From NCBI GenBank assembly GCA_964545205.1, contig CAZJFH010000004.1, positions 54,296 through 118,295 on the forward strand: a stretch of DNA of 64,000 nt. Reading direction: 5' to 3'. Below are positions 22,171 through 31,094 of this stretch, one piece after another. Made by a program: the position numbers and the translations under genes. How positions within the stretch are numbered: position 1 is the stretch's first letter; each line of letters starts with the position of its first letter. The DNA comes from CAZJFH01 sp964545205 (lineage in GTDB: Bacteria; Pseudomonadota; Alphaproteobacteria; Rhodospirillales; Magnetospirillaceae). Below the pieces are notes generated by a model. The model was not told the DNA's origin and made no database searches. It worked only from the letters and a program-made list of their open reading frames with translations.

Positions 22171-23301
22171 TCAGCCTCCCAGCGCCGTCGCCGGATCGAC
22201 CTTGAGCGCCAGCCGCACGCCCATGGCGCTGGCCAGCAGGCACACCGCCATCACCACGCCGCCGAGCATCAGCGCGTCGGCCGGCAGCAGCAGCACCCGG
22301 CGCGGAAAGCCGTCGGCGACCAGCGCCAGCAGGCCGGCGCCGGCGACGAAGCCGATGCCGCCCATCGCCAGCGCCTGCTGGACGATCAGCCCGACGATGG
22401 TGCGGTCGGGGGCGCCGATCAGCTTCAGGGTCGCGATCTCGCGCAGCTTGTCCATGGTCATCGTGTAGACGATCAGCGCGATCACCACCGCCGAGACCGA
22501 CATCAGGATCACCGTGAACAGGCCGATCTGGCGCCGCGCCTTGTCGACCACCGAGCGCAACAGCAGCTCCTCCTGCCCGGACTCGGTCATCGCGGCGAGG
22601 TGCTTCCAGCGCCGCACCGCGTCGACCACCGCCTGCGGCGGCACATGGTCGGAGACCCGGGCGACCACCGCGTTGACGGTGTCGGTGTCGGCGCGGCCGC
22701 CGCCGGCCGCCGCCTGGCGCCGCGCCGCCGGCGGCGCCAGCTCGAACTGCAGCTCCTGCGAGTCCTGCAGGCTCATATAGGCCACCGGATCGCCGCCCGA
22801 GGCGACCTGGCCGCGCGTCAGGCCGACGACCGCGAAGTCGGTGCTGCCGATGCGCAGCCGCTCGCCCAGGGCGAGGCCCGAGCGGGCATCGGCGACGATC
22901 TCGTGGCGGCGCATGATCGGCCGGCCGGCGGCGATGGCGGCCGGCGCGCCGGGGCGGCCGCGCTCGAAGCCGACGACGTAGAGCCGCAGCTTGTGATTGA
23001 GCCGCCATGCCTCGACCGACTGGAAGGTCAGCGCCCCGGCGGCCTCGACGCCCTGCAGCCGCGCCACCGCCTCGCGGATGTCGCCGGGCAGGCGCGAGGA
23101 TTCGGCGAAGGGCCCGAGCGTGCCGGCCTCGACCACCCAGACGTCGGCGTCGGCCGAGCGCACCAGCGCCAGCGCGTCCTCGACCAGGCCGCGATAGATG
23201 CCGATCATCGACAGCACGACGCCGAGCAGCAGGCTGAGCCCCAGGCAGGTCAGCAGGAAACGGCCGAGATGATGGCGGATGTCGCGCAGGGCGAGGTTCA
23301 T
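22171..23301 (-). CDS. FtsX/DevC-type ABC transporter permease
   Basis: A 376-residue permease. There is one transmembrane helix at the N-terminus (about 14-36), a large periplasmic MacB-like domain (about 40-260), then three more helices in the C-terminal FtsX domain. That domain contains the typical DKLREIATLKLIGAPDRTI coupling segment. The start overlaps the upstream HlyD gene by four bases (ATGA). With the adaptor and ATPase it forms a tripartite DevBCA-like exporter. The substrate is not apparent. Confidence 0.9.
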   Translation of the reverse strand: MNLALRDIRHHLGRFLLTCLGLSLLLGVVLSMIGIYRGLVEDALALVRSADADVWVVEAGTLGPFAESSRLPGDIREAVARLQGVEAAGALTFQSVEAWRLNHKLRLYVVGFERGRPGAPAAIAAGRPIMRRHEIVADARSGLALGERLRIGSTDFAVVGLTRGQVASGGDPVAYMSLQDSQELQFELAPPAARRQAAAGGGRADTDTVNAVVARVSDHVPPQAVVDAVRRWKHLAAMTESGQEELLLRSVVDKARRQIGLFTVILMSVSAVVIALIVYTMTMDKLREIATLKLIGAPDRTIVGLIVQQALAMGGIGFVAGAGLLALVADGFPRRVLLLPADALMLGGVVMAVCLLASAMGVRLALKVDPATALGG

Positions 23302-24458
23302 GGCGCCCCGCCTCCGGCCACGACCGCGTCCCGGCCGACCGCCGCCCGCGCGGGCACCGCGGCGAGGACCTGGGCGCCTTGCGGCAGGCCGCCCGCGATC
23401 TCCAGCCGGCCGTCGAGGGTGCGGCGGCCGAAGGTCACCTCGCGGCGGCGCAGGCGGCCGTCCTCGAGCGTCCAGACGACGCCGGTGTCGCCGCCGTATT
23501 CCGCCACCGCGGTCTGCGGCACCAGGACCGCGTCGGCGATGCGCCCGGTTTCGATCACCACCTCGGCCTGCTCGCCGAGATAGAGCTGCGGCGGGCAATC
23601 GTCGCAGCGGACATGCACCCGCCGCTCCTCGCTGACCCGGTCGCTTTCGAGGTCGATGCGGGCGACGTGGCCGGCGAACTCGCGCCCTGGCAGCGACCGC
23701 AGCCGCACCACCGCCGGCTGGCCCGGCGCCAGGCCGCCGGCCGCGGCCTCGTCGACGAAGGCGCGGATCCAGATGCTGTCGGGATCGACCAGGGTGAACA
23801 CCGGCTCGCCGGGATTGACCACGGCGCCGGCCTCGCGATGGCGCTCGACGATCTGGGCGTCGTAGGGCGCGGCGAGGCGGTGCTGGTCGAGGATCACCGC
23901 CTGGAGGTCGCGTTGCGCCCGGGCGTCGCGCAGCGCGGCCTCGCGGACCGCCACCTCGCCGGCGCCGACGCGGACGTCGGCGGCGGCGACGGCCAGGGCG
24001 GCGGCGGCGTCCTCGGCCTTCTCCTCCGACACCGCGGCCTGGCGCAGCAGGGCCTGACGGCGCTGGTGGGTCTGCGCCGCCTGGGCGTGCACCGCCTGGG
24101 CGCGGGCCAGCCGCGCCTCGGCGGTGCGCAGGTCGGCCTCGGCGCGGTCGACGGCGGAGTCGGCCATCAGCAGCCGCGCCCGCTGCTCGCGGGCGTCGAT
24201 TTCGCCCAGCACCGTGCCGGCCGCGACCCGGTCGCCGACATCGGCGCGCAGCGCCACCACCGTGCCCGGCACCTGGAATCCGATCTTCGACAGCACCCGC
24301 GCCTCGACGGTGCCGAGCCCGAACACGCGCACCGGGACCGCCTCGGCGCGTTCGGCGACCGTGACCGCCAACGGCTTCTCGTTGCGCAGATACCAGGCGC
24401 CCGCGGCGATCGCGAGGCCGAGGACGGCGACGGCGGCGACGGTCAGCGTCTTTCTCAT
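23298..24458 (-). CDS. HlyD-family periplasmic adaptor subunit
   Basis: A 386-residue membrane-fusion protein. An N-terminal signal anchor (about 5-24) is followed by a lipoyl-like half motif (VPGTVVALRADVGDRVAAG), a long alpha-helical hairpin (about 95-185), and the second half (LAAPYDAQIVERHREAGAVV). A beta-barrel with VRLRSLPGREFAGHV comes next. It links the ABC permease to an outer-membrane channel. It follows the TetR gene by one base, so the repressor and exporter probably form one operon. Confidence 0.92.
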   Translation of the reverse strand: MRKTLTVAAVAVLGLAIAAGAWYLRNEKPLAVTVAERAEAVPVRVFGLGTVEARVLSKIGFQVPGTVVALRADVGDRVAAGTVLGEIDAREQRARLLMADSAVDRAEADLRTAEARLARAQAVHAQAAQTHQRRQALLRQAAVSEEKAEDAAAALAVAAADVRVGAGEVAVREAALRDARAQRDLQAVILDQHRLAAPYDAQIVERHREAGAVVNPGEPVFTLVDPDSIWIRAFVDEAAAGGLAPGQPAVVRLRSLPGREFAGHVARIDLESDRVSEERRVHVRCDDCPPQLYLGEQAEVVIETGRIADAVLVPQTAVAEYGGDTGVVWTLEDGRLRRREVTFGRRTLDGRLEIAGGLPQGAQVLAAVPARAAVGRDAVVAGGGAP

Positions 24459-24459
24459 C

Positions 24460-25050
24460 TCAAGCCTCCGGAGCGGCGAAGCCGCGCGTGAGCATGTCGA
24501 GCATCGGGTCGAGTTCGGCCTGGAGATCGAAATCGCGCCCGGTCAGCGACCAGCGCACCACCAGGCCCTGGACGAGGCCGATGATCAGGAAGGCCGCGCG
24601 GCCGGGATCGAGATCGGCGCGGAAGCTGCCTTCGTCGCGCCCCTGCTCGATCAGCGCGCTCAGGCGGCCGTGGAAGCGCATCATCAGCATCCGCAGCCCA
24701 CGGCGGAGCACGTCGTTGCGGGCGTGCAGCTCGCGCGACAGCAGGATGGTCGGAATCGCCGGATTGGCCTGCACCAGCTCGAGATGCCGGCGCAGCAGCC
24801 CGCGCAGGCGCTCGGGCGCCGGCGCCTGCTCGACCGCCGCCCAGCGCGCGTCGAGGCGTTCGCCGATCCAGCCGACCACCGCCTCCCAGATCGCCTGCTT
24901 GCTGGGAAAGTGGCGGAACACCGCCGCATGCGACAGGCCGATCCGCTCGGCGATGGTGCTGGTGGTCAGTCGGTCGGGCCCGAGTTCGTCGGCGAGCGCC
25001 ATCACGGTGGCGACGATCTCGGCCCGGCGTTCGTCGCTGCTGCGGCGCAT
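24460..25050 (-). CDS. TetR/AcrR-family repressor of the adjacent ABC exporter
   Basis: A 196-residue regulator. The N-terminal helix-turn-helix TTSTIAERIGLSHAAVFRHFPSK is typical of TetR. The C-terminal half would bind the inducer. It is the first gene of the exporter operon. A perfect 8-base inverted repeat lies 16 bases upstream of its start. Autoregulation and control of the exporter are inferred from that arrangement. Confidence 0.92.
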   Translation of the reverse strand: MRRSSDERRAEIVATVMALADELGPDRLTTSTIAERIGLSHAAVFRHFPSKQAIWEAVVGWIGERLDARWAAVEQAPAPERLRGLLRRHLELVQANPAIPTILLSRELHARNDVLRRGLRMLMMRFHGRLSALIEQGRDEGSFRADLDPGRAAFLIIGLVQGLVVRWSLTGRDFDLQAELDPMLDMLTRGFAAPEA

Positions 25051-25065
25051 TCCGTGCCCTCATAA

Positions 25066-25085
25066 GTAAGTGAGCATTCACTTAC
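25066..25085. promoter_or_regulatory. Palindromic operator for the TetR repressor
   Basis: Perfect arms GTAAGTGA (25066-25073) and TCACTTAC (25078-25085) flank GCAT. It stands out in AT content from its surroundings and sits just upstream of the TetR start. The spacing and symmetry suit a TetR dimer. Confidence 0.8.
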
Positions 25086-25133
25086 ATCGGACGCGACCGC
25101 GAGTCAAGGCGTGCCTGCCATGTCGACCGCTCA

Positions 25134-25163
25134 CTTGACGGACACCGCGGCTCATCCAAAATA
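25134..25163 (+). promoter_or_regulatory. Candidate heat-shock-type promoter of the Hsp20 operon
   Basis: CTTGAC (25134-25139), 16 bases, then CCAAAATA (25156-25163). The CTTG plus CC-containing -10 resembles alphaproteobacterial sigma-32 promoters, but the -10 match is weak. It would give a leader of about 80 bases. Confidence 0.4.
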
Positions 25164-25170
25164 GCGAGGT

Positions 25171-25250
25171 GGCGGTGCCGCAAGGACCGCCGGTTACGGG
25201 CGCCGATTTCGGGCCCATGGCCGTTGCTCGCTCCTGAGGAGGACGCATCA
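25171..25250 (+). promoter_or_regulatory. Candidate ROSE-like RNA thermometer in the Hsp20 leader
   Basis: The leader can form a GGCGGT/ACCGCC hairpin (25171-25191). At its 3' end, TTGCT (25224-25228) precedes CTCC (25231-25234), which pairs with GGAG (25238-25241) inside the Shine-Dalgarno sequence. Small heat-shock genes of alphaproteobacteria often carry ROSE elements that mask the Shine-Dalgarno in this way. Folding has not been computed. Confidence 0.45.
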
Positions 25251-25730
25251 GTGACCCGTCTATCCGTCTTCAACAGCCCGCTTCTGCTCGGATTCGACCA
25301 TTTCGAGCGGGTTCTCGACCGGGTTTCGAAGACCTCGGCGGAAGGCTATCCGCCGTACAACATCGAGCAGCTGGGCGAGAACCGGCTGCGCATCACCCTG
25401 GCCGTCGCCGGTTTCGCCATGGCGGACCTGGCGGTTTCGGTCGAGGAGAACCAATTGATCATCCGCGGCCGTCAGAGCGAGGACGACGACGGGCGCGTCT
25501 ACCTGCACCGGGGCATCGCCTCGCGGCAGTTCCAACGCAGCTTCGTGCTGGCCGAGGGCATCGAAGTACAGGGGGCGACGCTCGACAACGGGCTGTTGCA
25601 CATCGACCTGGCGCGTCCGCGCCCCGAGGTGCGGGTGCGCACCATCCAGATCGAATCCCCTGCCGGCAATCCCGCCGCTCCGGAACAGGCGAAGATCGCC
25701 GGCCGGACGGTCGAAGGAGGTGCGACATGA
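25251..25730 (+). CDS. Small heat-shock protein, Hsp20/IbpA family
   Basis: A 159-residue alpha-crystallin-domain chaperone that holds unfolding proteins. The IbpA-type N-terminus SVFNSPLLLGFDHFERVLDR is followed by YPPYNIEQ, the domain strands VAGFAMADLAVSVEENQLIIRG-like region, and the late LDNGLLHIDL motif. I choose the GTG at 25251 because AGGAGG lies nine bases upstream; the frame remains open to 25224. Its stop overlaps the next start (ATGA). Confidence 0.94.
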   Translation: MTRLSVFNSPLLLGFDHFERVLDRVSKTSAEGYPPYNIEQLGENRLRITLAVAGFAMADLAVSVEENQLIIRGRQSEDDDGRVYLHRGIASRQFQRSFVLAEGIEVQGATLDNGLLHIDLARPRPEVRVRTIQIESPAGNPAAPEQAKIAGRTVEGGAT

Positions 25731-25963
25731 CCGATACGACCGAACGCGGACTGCACGATCTTCGCGGCATGAGCGGCCGGGACTTCGCGCTCTGGGGCAT
25801 GCAGGACGTCGCCTTCGTCAAGAAGGCGGCATCCGACGACGACGGCGCGGAGAAATGGGCCATCTACGCCGCCGACGGCACCCAGGTCGGCGAAGCGCCG
25901 AACCGCGAACTGGCGATGGCCGCCGTGCGCCAGCACGAACTCGAGGCGTTCAGCGTGCATTGA
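25727..25963 (+). CDS. DUF1150 family small protein
   Basis: A 78-residue protein with the core GRDFALWGMQDVAFVKK and WAIYAADGTQVGEA. DUF1150 proteins commonly follow Hsp20 genes in alphaproteobacteria, and here the two overlap by four bases. Function is unknown. The coupling suggests a role alongside the chaperone. Confidence 0.88.
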   Translation: MTDTTERGLHDLRGMSGRDFALWGMQDVAFVKKAASDDDGAEKWAIYAADGTQVGEAPNRELAMAAVRQHELEAFSVH

Positions 25964-25994
25964 TGCCGTTGGGCGTGTGACCGGACGCGTCGCC

Positions 25995-26107
25995 GTCACG
26001 CCGGCGAAGGCCGGCGCCTGCCGTCACGCCGGCGAAGGCCGGCGCCTGCCGTCACGCCGGCGAAAGCCGGCACCCTGCCGTCATGCCGGTGAAGGCCGGC
26101 ATCCATT
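25995..26107. repeat. Four tandem copies of a 28-29 base palindromic repeat
   Basis: Units begin at 25995, 26023, 26051 and 26080, each of the form GTCA(C/T)GCCGG(C/T)GAA(G/A)GCCGGC. Each unit contains the near-palindrome GCCGGCGAAGGCCGGC. The last copy has diverged most. It lies in the noncoding stretch after the DUF1150 gene. Confidence 0.85.
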
Positions 26108-26254
26108 TTCCAGAGGCTGCGACGCGGGTCTCCGGCGCGGCGAGCGCCCGGCGGCGTAACCGCCCCTCTCCCGCCCGCCGAGGGCTTTGCAAAACGTCGC
26201 CTACAATATCGGGCGTGAGGACTGCCGCTGCGGACCATTCCGAGGCGCTATCCT

Positions 26255-26455
26255 CGTCGGTGGTTCAGGCGCGTTATCCGGCGTCTCGTCCTGCAGGGAA
26301 AGGCCGCAGAAGCGGCGGAAACTGAGGCGGTCGGCCAGCGCGATCTCGAGTTCCGGATCCGACAGGCCGTACCAGTTCTGCAGAAGCAGCACCCTCAGCA
26401 TCACGAGCGGCGGGTAACCCGGCTGGCCCTGGCGGCGATCGCGCCGAATTGCCAT
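26255..26455 (-). pseudogene. IS5-family transposase N-terminal relic
   Basis: The translation GQPGYPPLVMLRVLLLQNWY followed by GLSDPELEIALADRLSFRRF and CGLSLQDETPD matches the N-terminal (DUF772-type) region of IS5-group transposases. It then runs into unrelated sequence and stops. The DDE catalytic part is absent and I see no terminal inverted repeats. This is a dead fragment inside a roughly 650-base noncoding region (25964-26619) otherwise filled with repeats. Confidence 0.82.
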
Positions 26456-26548
26456 GTCGGCCCCCGTTCTGGTGACGCAGAATCAGAGGCTTGGCCGGAA
26501 TTCAAGGCGGCCCGGCAACTTCCGGGCGGCGCCACCCCCCTCACCCTA

Positions 26549-26579
26549 CCCTCTCCCCCCGCCGTGCGGGGGGAGAGGG
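26549..26579. repeat. Strong GC-rich palindrome, REP-like
   Basis: CCCTCTCCCCCC (26549-26560) pairs perfectly with GGGGGGAGAGGG (26568-26579) across a 7-base loop. It is related to the CCTCTCCC/GGGAGAGG elements at 6293 and 49998. It lies 40 bases beyond the ptsN stop and could also limit readthrough. Confidence 0.75.
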
Positions 26580-26619
26580 GAGATATGGCAGGCGGGAGAG
26601 GGAGAAAAGCGGCGCGCCG

Positions 26620-27084
26620 TCAGGCGGCGCGGCTAGCCGGCGATTCGGTGAGCAGGGCGTAGAGGCCCTCGGCGCTTTCGGTGCCGCGCAGCTTCTCGCA
26701 GACCGAGCGGTCGCGCAGCAGGCGCGAGACGCGGGCCAGGGCCTTCAGGTGGTCGGCGCCGGCGGCCTCGGGGGCCAGCAGCAGGAAAATCAGGTCGACC
26801 GGCTGCTCGTCGATGGCCTCGAAGTTGATCGGCCGCTCCAGGCGGGCGAACAGGCCGTACAGGCGATCGAGGCTCGGCAGCTTGCCATGCGGGATGGCGA
26901 TGCCGTTGCCGACCCCGGTGGTGCCCAGGCGCTCGCGCTCCAGCAGCACATCGAAGACGGCGCGCTCGTGCAGGCCGGTCAGTTCGGCCGCCCGCTTCGC
27001 CATCTCCTGCAACGCCTGCTTCTTGCTGGTCGCGCGCAGATTGGGAATGACGCTCAACGGGCTGATCAGGTCAGCAATGTCCAT
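26620..27084 (-). CDS. ptsN: PTS IIA-like nitrogen regulatory protein (EIIA-Ntr)
   Basis: A 154-residue PTS IIA domain. H66, in GIAIPHGKLP, is the phosphoacceptor, followed by LYGLFARLERPINF. It acts in the PTS-Ntr relay, which couples nitrogen and carbon status to potassium transport and sigma-54 functions. The ATG at 27084 is preceded by GAGG at seven bases; an adjacent GTG at 27087 is the alternative. It is downstream of rpoN, but the hpf gene that normally lies between them is missing. Confidence 0.94.
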   Translation of the reverse strand: MDIADLISPLSVIPNLRATSKKQALQEMAKRAAELTGLHERAVFDVLLERERLGTTGVGNGIAIPHGKLPSLDRLYGLFARLERPINFEAIDEQPVDLIFLLLAPEAAGADHLKALARVSRLLRDRSVCEKLRGTESAEGLYALLTESPASRAA

Positions 27085-27313
27085 CACGAAACCTCAGTGG
27101 TAACGGTCGACGCCGCCTGGGCGGCGCGGTGCGCGGCGGCGGCATGAAGCCGCAAGCCGCAAGCGTGAAGCCGGTTCAGTCCACCTCGTGCCCCTGCGGT
27201 CACACCGCCGGTCGGTTCGCGCTCAGGGCGCCATTGCGCCGATCGATGAAGCGCCGGACGATAGTTGGGCCGGCGGGCGCTGTCAAGGCCGGCCCCCTTG
27301 CTGCAGCGCGGCA

Positions 27314-28792
27314 TCACGCGCCCAGCGCCTTCTCGCGGCGCCGCTGGACCGACGACGGAATGTGCATCGCCTCGCGGTATTTTGCGACGGTCCGCCGGGC
27401 GATGTCGACCCCCTCGGACTTGAGGATGTCGACGATGCGGTCGTCGGACAGCACCTCCGCGCCCTCGGCATCGATCAGCGCCTTGATGCGGTGGCGCACC
27501 GACTCGGCGGAATGGGACTCGCCGCCCGCCGATCCGGCGATCGCCTGGGTGAAGAAGTACTTCAGCTCGAAGATGCCTCGCGGCGTCGCCATGTACTTGT
27601 TCGCGGTCACGCGGCTCACCGTGCTCTCGTGCATGCCGATGGCCTGGGCGATGTCGCGCAGGACCAGCGGTCGCAGAAACTGGATGCCCTTGTGAAAGAA
27701 CGCGTCCTGCTGGCGAACGATCTCGGTGGCAACCTTCAGGATGGTCGTTGCCCTCTGGTGGAGGGACTTCACTAGCCAATTCGCCGACTGGAACTGCTCG
27801 GACAGGTAGTTGCGGTCGTCCTTGGTGCGCACCGCGCCGGCGACCTGGGAGTAATAGCGGGCGTTGACCAGGACCCGCGGCAGGGTGTCGTTGTTCAGCT
27901 CGATCAGCCAGCCGCCGCCCGGCCCCGGCCGCATCAGCACGTCCGGAGTCACCGCCTGGGCGACGTCGTCGTCGAAGAGCAACGCCGGCTTCGGGTTCAG
28001 CGCCCGGATCTCGGCGATCATCTCGGCCAGGTCCTCGGAATCGACGCCGCACACCCGGATCAGCCCGGCGAGATCGCGCCGCGCCAGCATTTCGAGGTTG
28101 TCGAGCAGGGCCTGAATCGCCGGATCGAGCCGGTTGCGCTCGCGCAGCTGCAGCGCCAGGCATTCGGACAGGCTGCGGGCGAAAATGCCGGCGGGATCGA
28201 AGCGCTGGAGACGCTCGAGCACGCTCTCGACCCGGGCCACCCCGCAGCCCAGCAGTTCGGCGATCTCGTCGAGGCCGCCGATCAGGTAGCCGCTCTCGTC
28301 GATCATCTCGACCATCTGCGCCGCGATCAGGCGGTCGCCGGCGTCGGGGATGTCGACCGCGACCTGCTCCATCAGATGCTCGCGCAGGGTGATCCCGCGC
28401 GAGAGCGTCTGCTCGATGCTGGACTCGTCGTCCGAGAAATCGGCGCGGCCGCCGCGCGAGCCCCAGTCGGTCAGCGACTGGCCGCTGCCGCCGGGGCCTT
28501 CCTGCCAGACGTTGTCGACGTCGACGTCGAGCGGCGCCTCGTCCTGCCCCGGCGCGGTGCGTTCCAGCACCGCCTCGTCGCCGGCGCTGCGGTTGTCGAG
28601 CACCACCTCGTCGGCCGGCTCGCGCTCGTCGGCGTCCTCGCGCTCGAGCAGCGGGTTGCGTTCGAGCTCCTGCTCGACGAAGGCGGTCAGTTCGATGTTC
28701 GAGAGCTGCAGCAGCTTGATCGCCTGCTGCAGCTGCGGCGTCATCACCAGCGACTGGGTCTGGCGGAGGTCGAGACGCGGTGTCAGCGCCAT
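27314..28792 (-). CDS. rpoN: RNA polymerase sigma-54 factor
   Basis: A 492-residue sigma factor. The glutamine-rich activator-interacting region I is at the N-terminus (LRQTQSLVMTPQLQQAIKLL), followed by an acidic linker (about 60-125). The core-binding domain and the DNA-binding part with helix-turn-helix (QAIGMHESTVSRVTANKYM) come next. The RpoN box ARRTVAKYREAM lies near the C-terminus. It directs transcription from -24/-12 promoters with enhancer-binding activators. It lies 11 bases downstream of lptB. Confidence 0.97.
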   Translation of the reverse strand: MALTPRLDLRQTQSLVMTPQLQQAIKLLQLSNIELTAFVEQELERNPLLEREDADEREPADEVVLDNRSAGDEAVLERTAPGQDEAPLDVDVDNVWQEGPGGSGQSLTDWGSRGGRADFSDDESSIEQTLSRGITLREHLMEQVAVDIPDAGDRLIAAQMVEMIDESGYLIGGLDEIAELLGCGVARVESVLERLQRFDPAGIFARSLSECLALQLRERNRLDPAIQALLDNLEMLARRDLAGLIRVCGVDSEDLAEMIAEIRALNPKPALLFDDDVAQAVTPDVLMRPGPGGGWLIELNNDTLPRVLVNARYYSQVAGAVRTKDDRNYLSEQFQSANWLVKSLHQRATTILKVATEIVRQQDAFFHKGIQFLRPLVLRDIAQAIGMHESTVSRVTANKYMATPRGIFELKYFFTQAIAGSAGGESHSAESVRHRIKALIDAEGAEVLSDDRIVDILKSEGVDIARRTVAKYREAMHIPSSVQRRREKALGA

Positions 28793-28803
28793 CCGGCTGG
28801 CCC

Positions 28804-29573
<770 letters not shown>

Positions 29574-29577
<4 letters not shown>

Positions 29578-30416
29578 CGCCCCTCGTCGGCGGCGCCGGC
29601 CCGCGGCTTGCTCTCGGGAACGAACAGGCCCTGGACGCGCTGCCTCTTGCCGGCGGTGCCGGGCGCGGCGGCGAAGAGCTTGCTGATGCCGGTCTTGAGA
29701 TTCACCTGAGCGTAGCCGCCATTCAGTTGGTTGTCGTCGCGGGTGATCTTAACCGAACCGGACAAGGTGGCGATACCGCTTTCGGCGTCATAATGGCCTT
29801 CGTCACCGGTCACCACGTCCTGCGCCGTGGTCAGCACGACGTTGCCGCTGGCGTCGGCCTGACCGAGGACCAGACTTCCCTTTCCGTCGTCGACGAAGCG
29901 CGCGGTCAGCACGTCGGACCGGATACGCTTGTCGTCGCGGCTGGCCACCGCGTCGCCGCGCGCCACCGCGACGCGGGTGCCTTCGGTGTATTCCAGGCTT
30001 TCGCTGGCGGTCACGGTGTCGGTCGGCGTCACCAGGCGCGGCGCGCCCTTCAGCACCATGCGCCCCGAATCGACGTCGTAGGTGGCGCTGGCGCCGGTGG
30101 CGGTCTCGGTCGGGGTCCTGATCACGACGTCGCCCTCGGCGTCGAGCCGCCAGATGTCGGTGCGGCCGCCGACCTCGCGGTAATGGGCGGTCAGCACGTC
30201 GGCGGTCACGGTGACGCTGGCGCGCGCGGCGGTGGCGTTGCCGCGGGCGATGAACACCCGGCGGTCCTGGTGCCACTCGATGCCGTTGTCGGCGACCACC
30301 TCGACCGGGCCGTCGCCGGCCCGCGAGGCGAAGTCGAAGCCCTGGGCGGCGGCCGGCAGCGGCGTCGCGGACAGCAGGACGGCGAGCGCCAGGGCGGCGC
30401 GGCGGCGTGCGCTCAT
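29574..30416 (-). CDS. lptA: LPS transport periplasmic protein LptA (OstA-like)
   Basis: A 280-residue periplasmic protein with a signal peptide cleaved after about AAAQG (residue 26). It contains OstA-like beta-jellyroll repeats (GIEWHQDRRVFIARGNATA; ATYDVDSGRMVLKGAP; GHYDAESGIATLSGSVKIT). It is longer than the E. coli protein, which suggests extra repeats. It bridges LptC to the outer-membrane LptDE. It overlaps both lptC and lptB by four bases. Confidence 0.93.
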
Positions 30417-31081
30417 CGCTGGTCGTTCCGCGGATAGAGCAGGACCCGGCTGCGGCCGGTCAGCTCGATGATCCGGCCGCGGTCGACCAGGCGGAAGCCC
30501 TCGCCGCCGAGCTGGATCGACGGGCCGTGCCCCTCGACCGGATGCTCGCCGGCGGCGCTGCCGGCGGCGACGTCGATGCGCGCCTGCTGTGTGTGCAGCT
30601 CGTAGCCCTTGTCGTAGTAGAGGTTGACGTCGCCGCGCAGATCGAGGATCTGGCGCTTCTGGTGATAGGCCCCGGTGCGCGCGTCGAGCAGCACGCCGCT
30701 GCCGTCCTCGAGCGTCAGGTCGGCCCGCGGCGTCGCCAGCACCACGGCGCCGTCGCGCTTGCTCTGCTGGGCGCTGTCGGCGACGACGCTGAACGGGCGC
30801 CGCTTGCCGTCGAAGCCGTAGAAGCGCGGATTCTCGACCCGCGCCGCCAGCCCGGCGCCGCCGATGTCGACGGCGCTGTACTCGACCTCGACCCGCTCCT
30901 CGGGCAGGAGCTGCGGCCAGGCCACGACGATGCCGACCAGCGCCGCCGCCGCCAGCGGCAGCAGCTTGCGCATCGCCGCGACAAAACGGGTGTAGCGCAC
31001 CGAGACGGCGGCGTCGCGCCGGCCGCCGGCGGTCACGCCGACATTGCCGAGGCCGTCCACCGAATCCCCTGCGACACTCAT
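30413..31081 (-). CDS. lptC: LPS export ABC transporter periplasmic protein LptC
   Basis: A 222-residue bitopic protein. A cytoplasmic stretch of about 35 residues is followed by one transmembrane helix (about 38-56: LLPLAAAALVGIVVAW) and a periplasmic LptC domain (NPRFYGFDGKRRPFSVVAD). It receives LPS from LptB2FG and passes it to LptA. It lies 13 bases after kdsD and overlaps lptA (ATGA). Confidence 0.9.
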   Translation of the reverse strand: MSVAGDSVDGLGNVGVTAGGRRDAAVSVRYTRFVAAMRKLLPLAAAALVGIVVAWPQLLPEERVEVEYSAVDIGGAGLAARVENPRFYGFDGKRRPFSVVADSAQQSKRDGAVVLATPRADLTLEDGSGVLLDARTGAYHQKRQILDLRGDVNLYYDKGYELHTQQARIDVAAGSAAGEHPVEGHGPSIQLGGEGFRLVDRGRIIELTGRSRVLLYPRNDQR

Positions 31082-31094
31082 CGCGCCCCTCTCC

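Noticed and set aside
25995..26107. The tandem repeats as a possible CRISPR array.
   Set aside because: Units are contiguous with no unique spacers and there are no cas genes; they are palindromic intergenic repeats.
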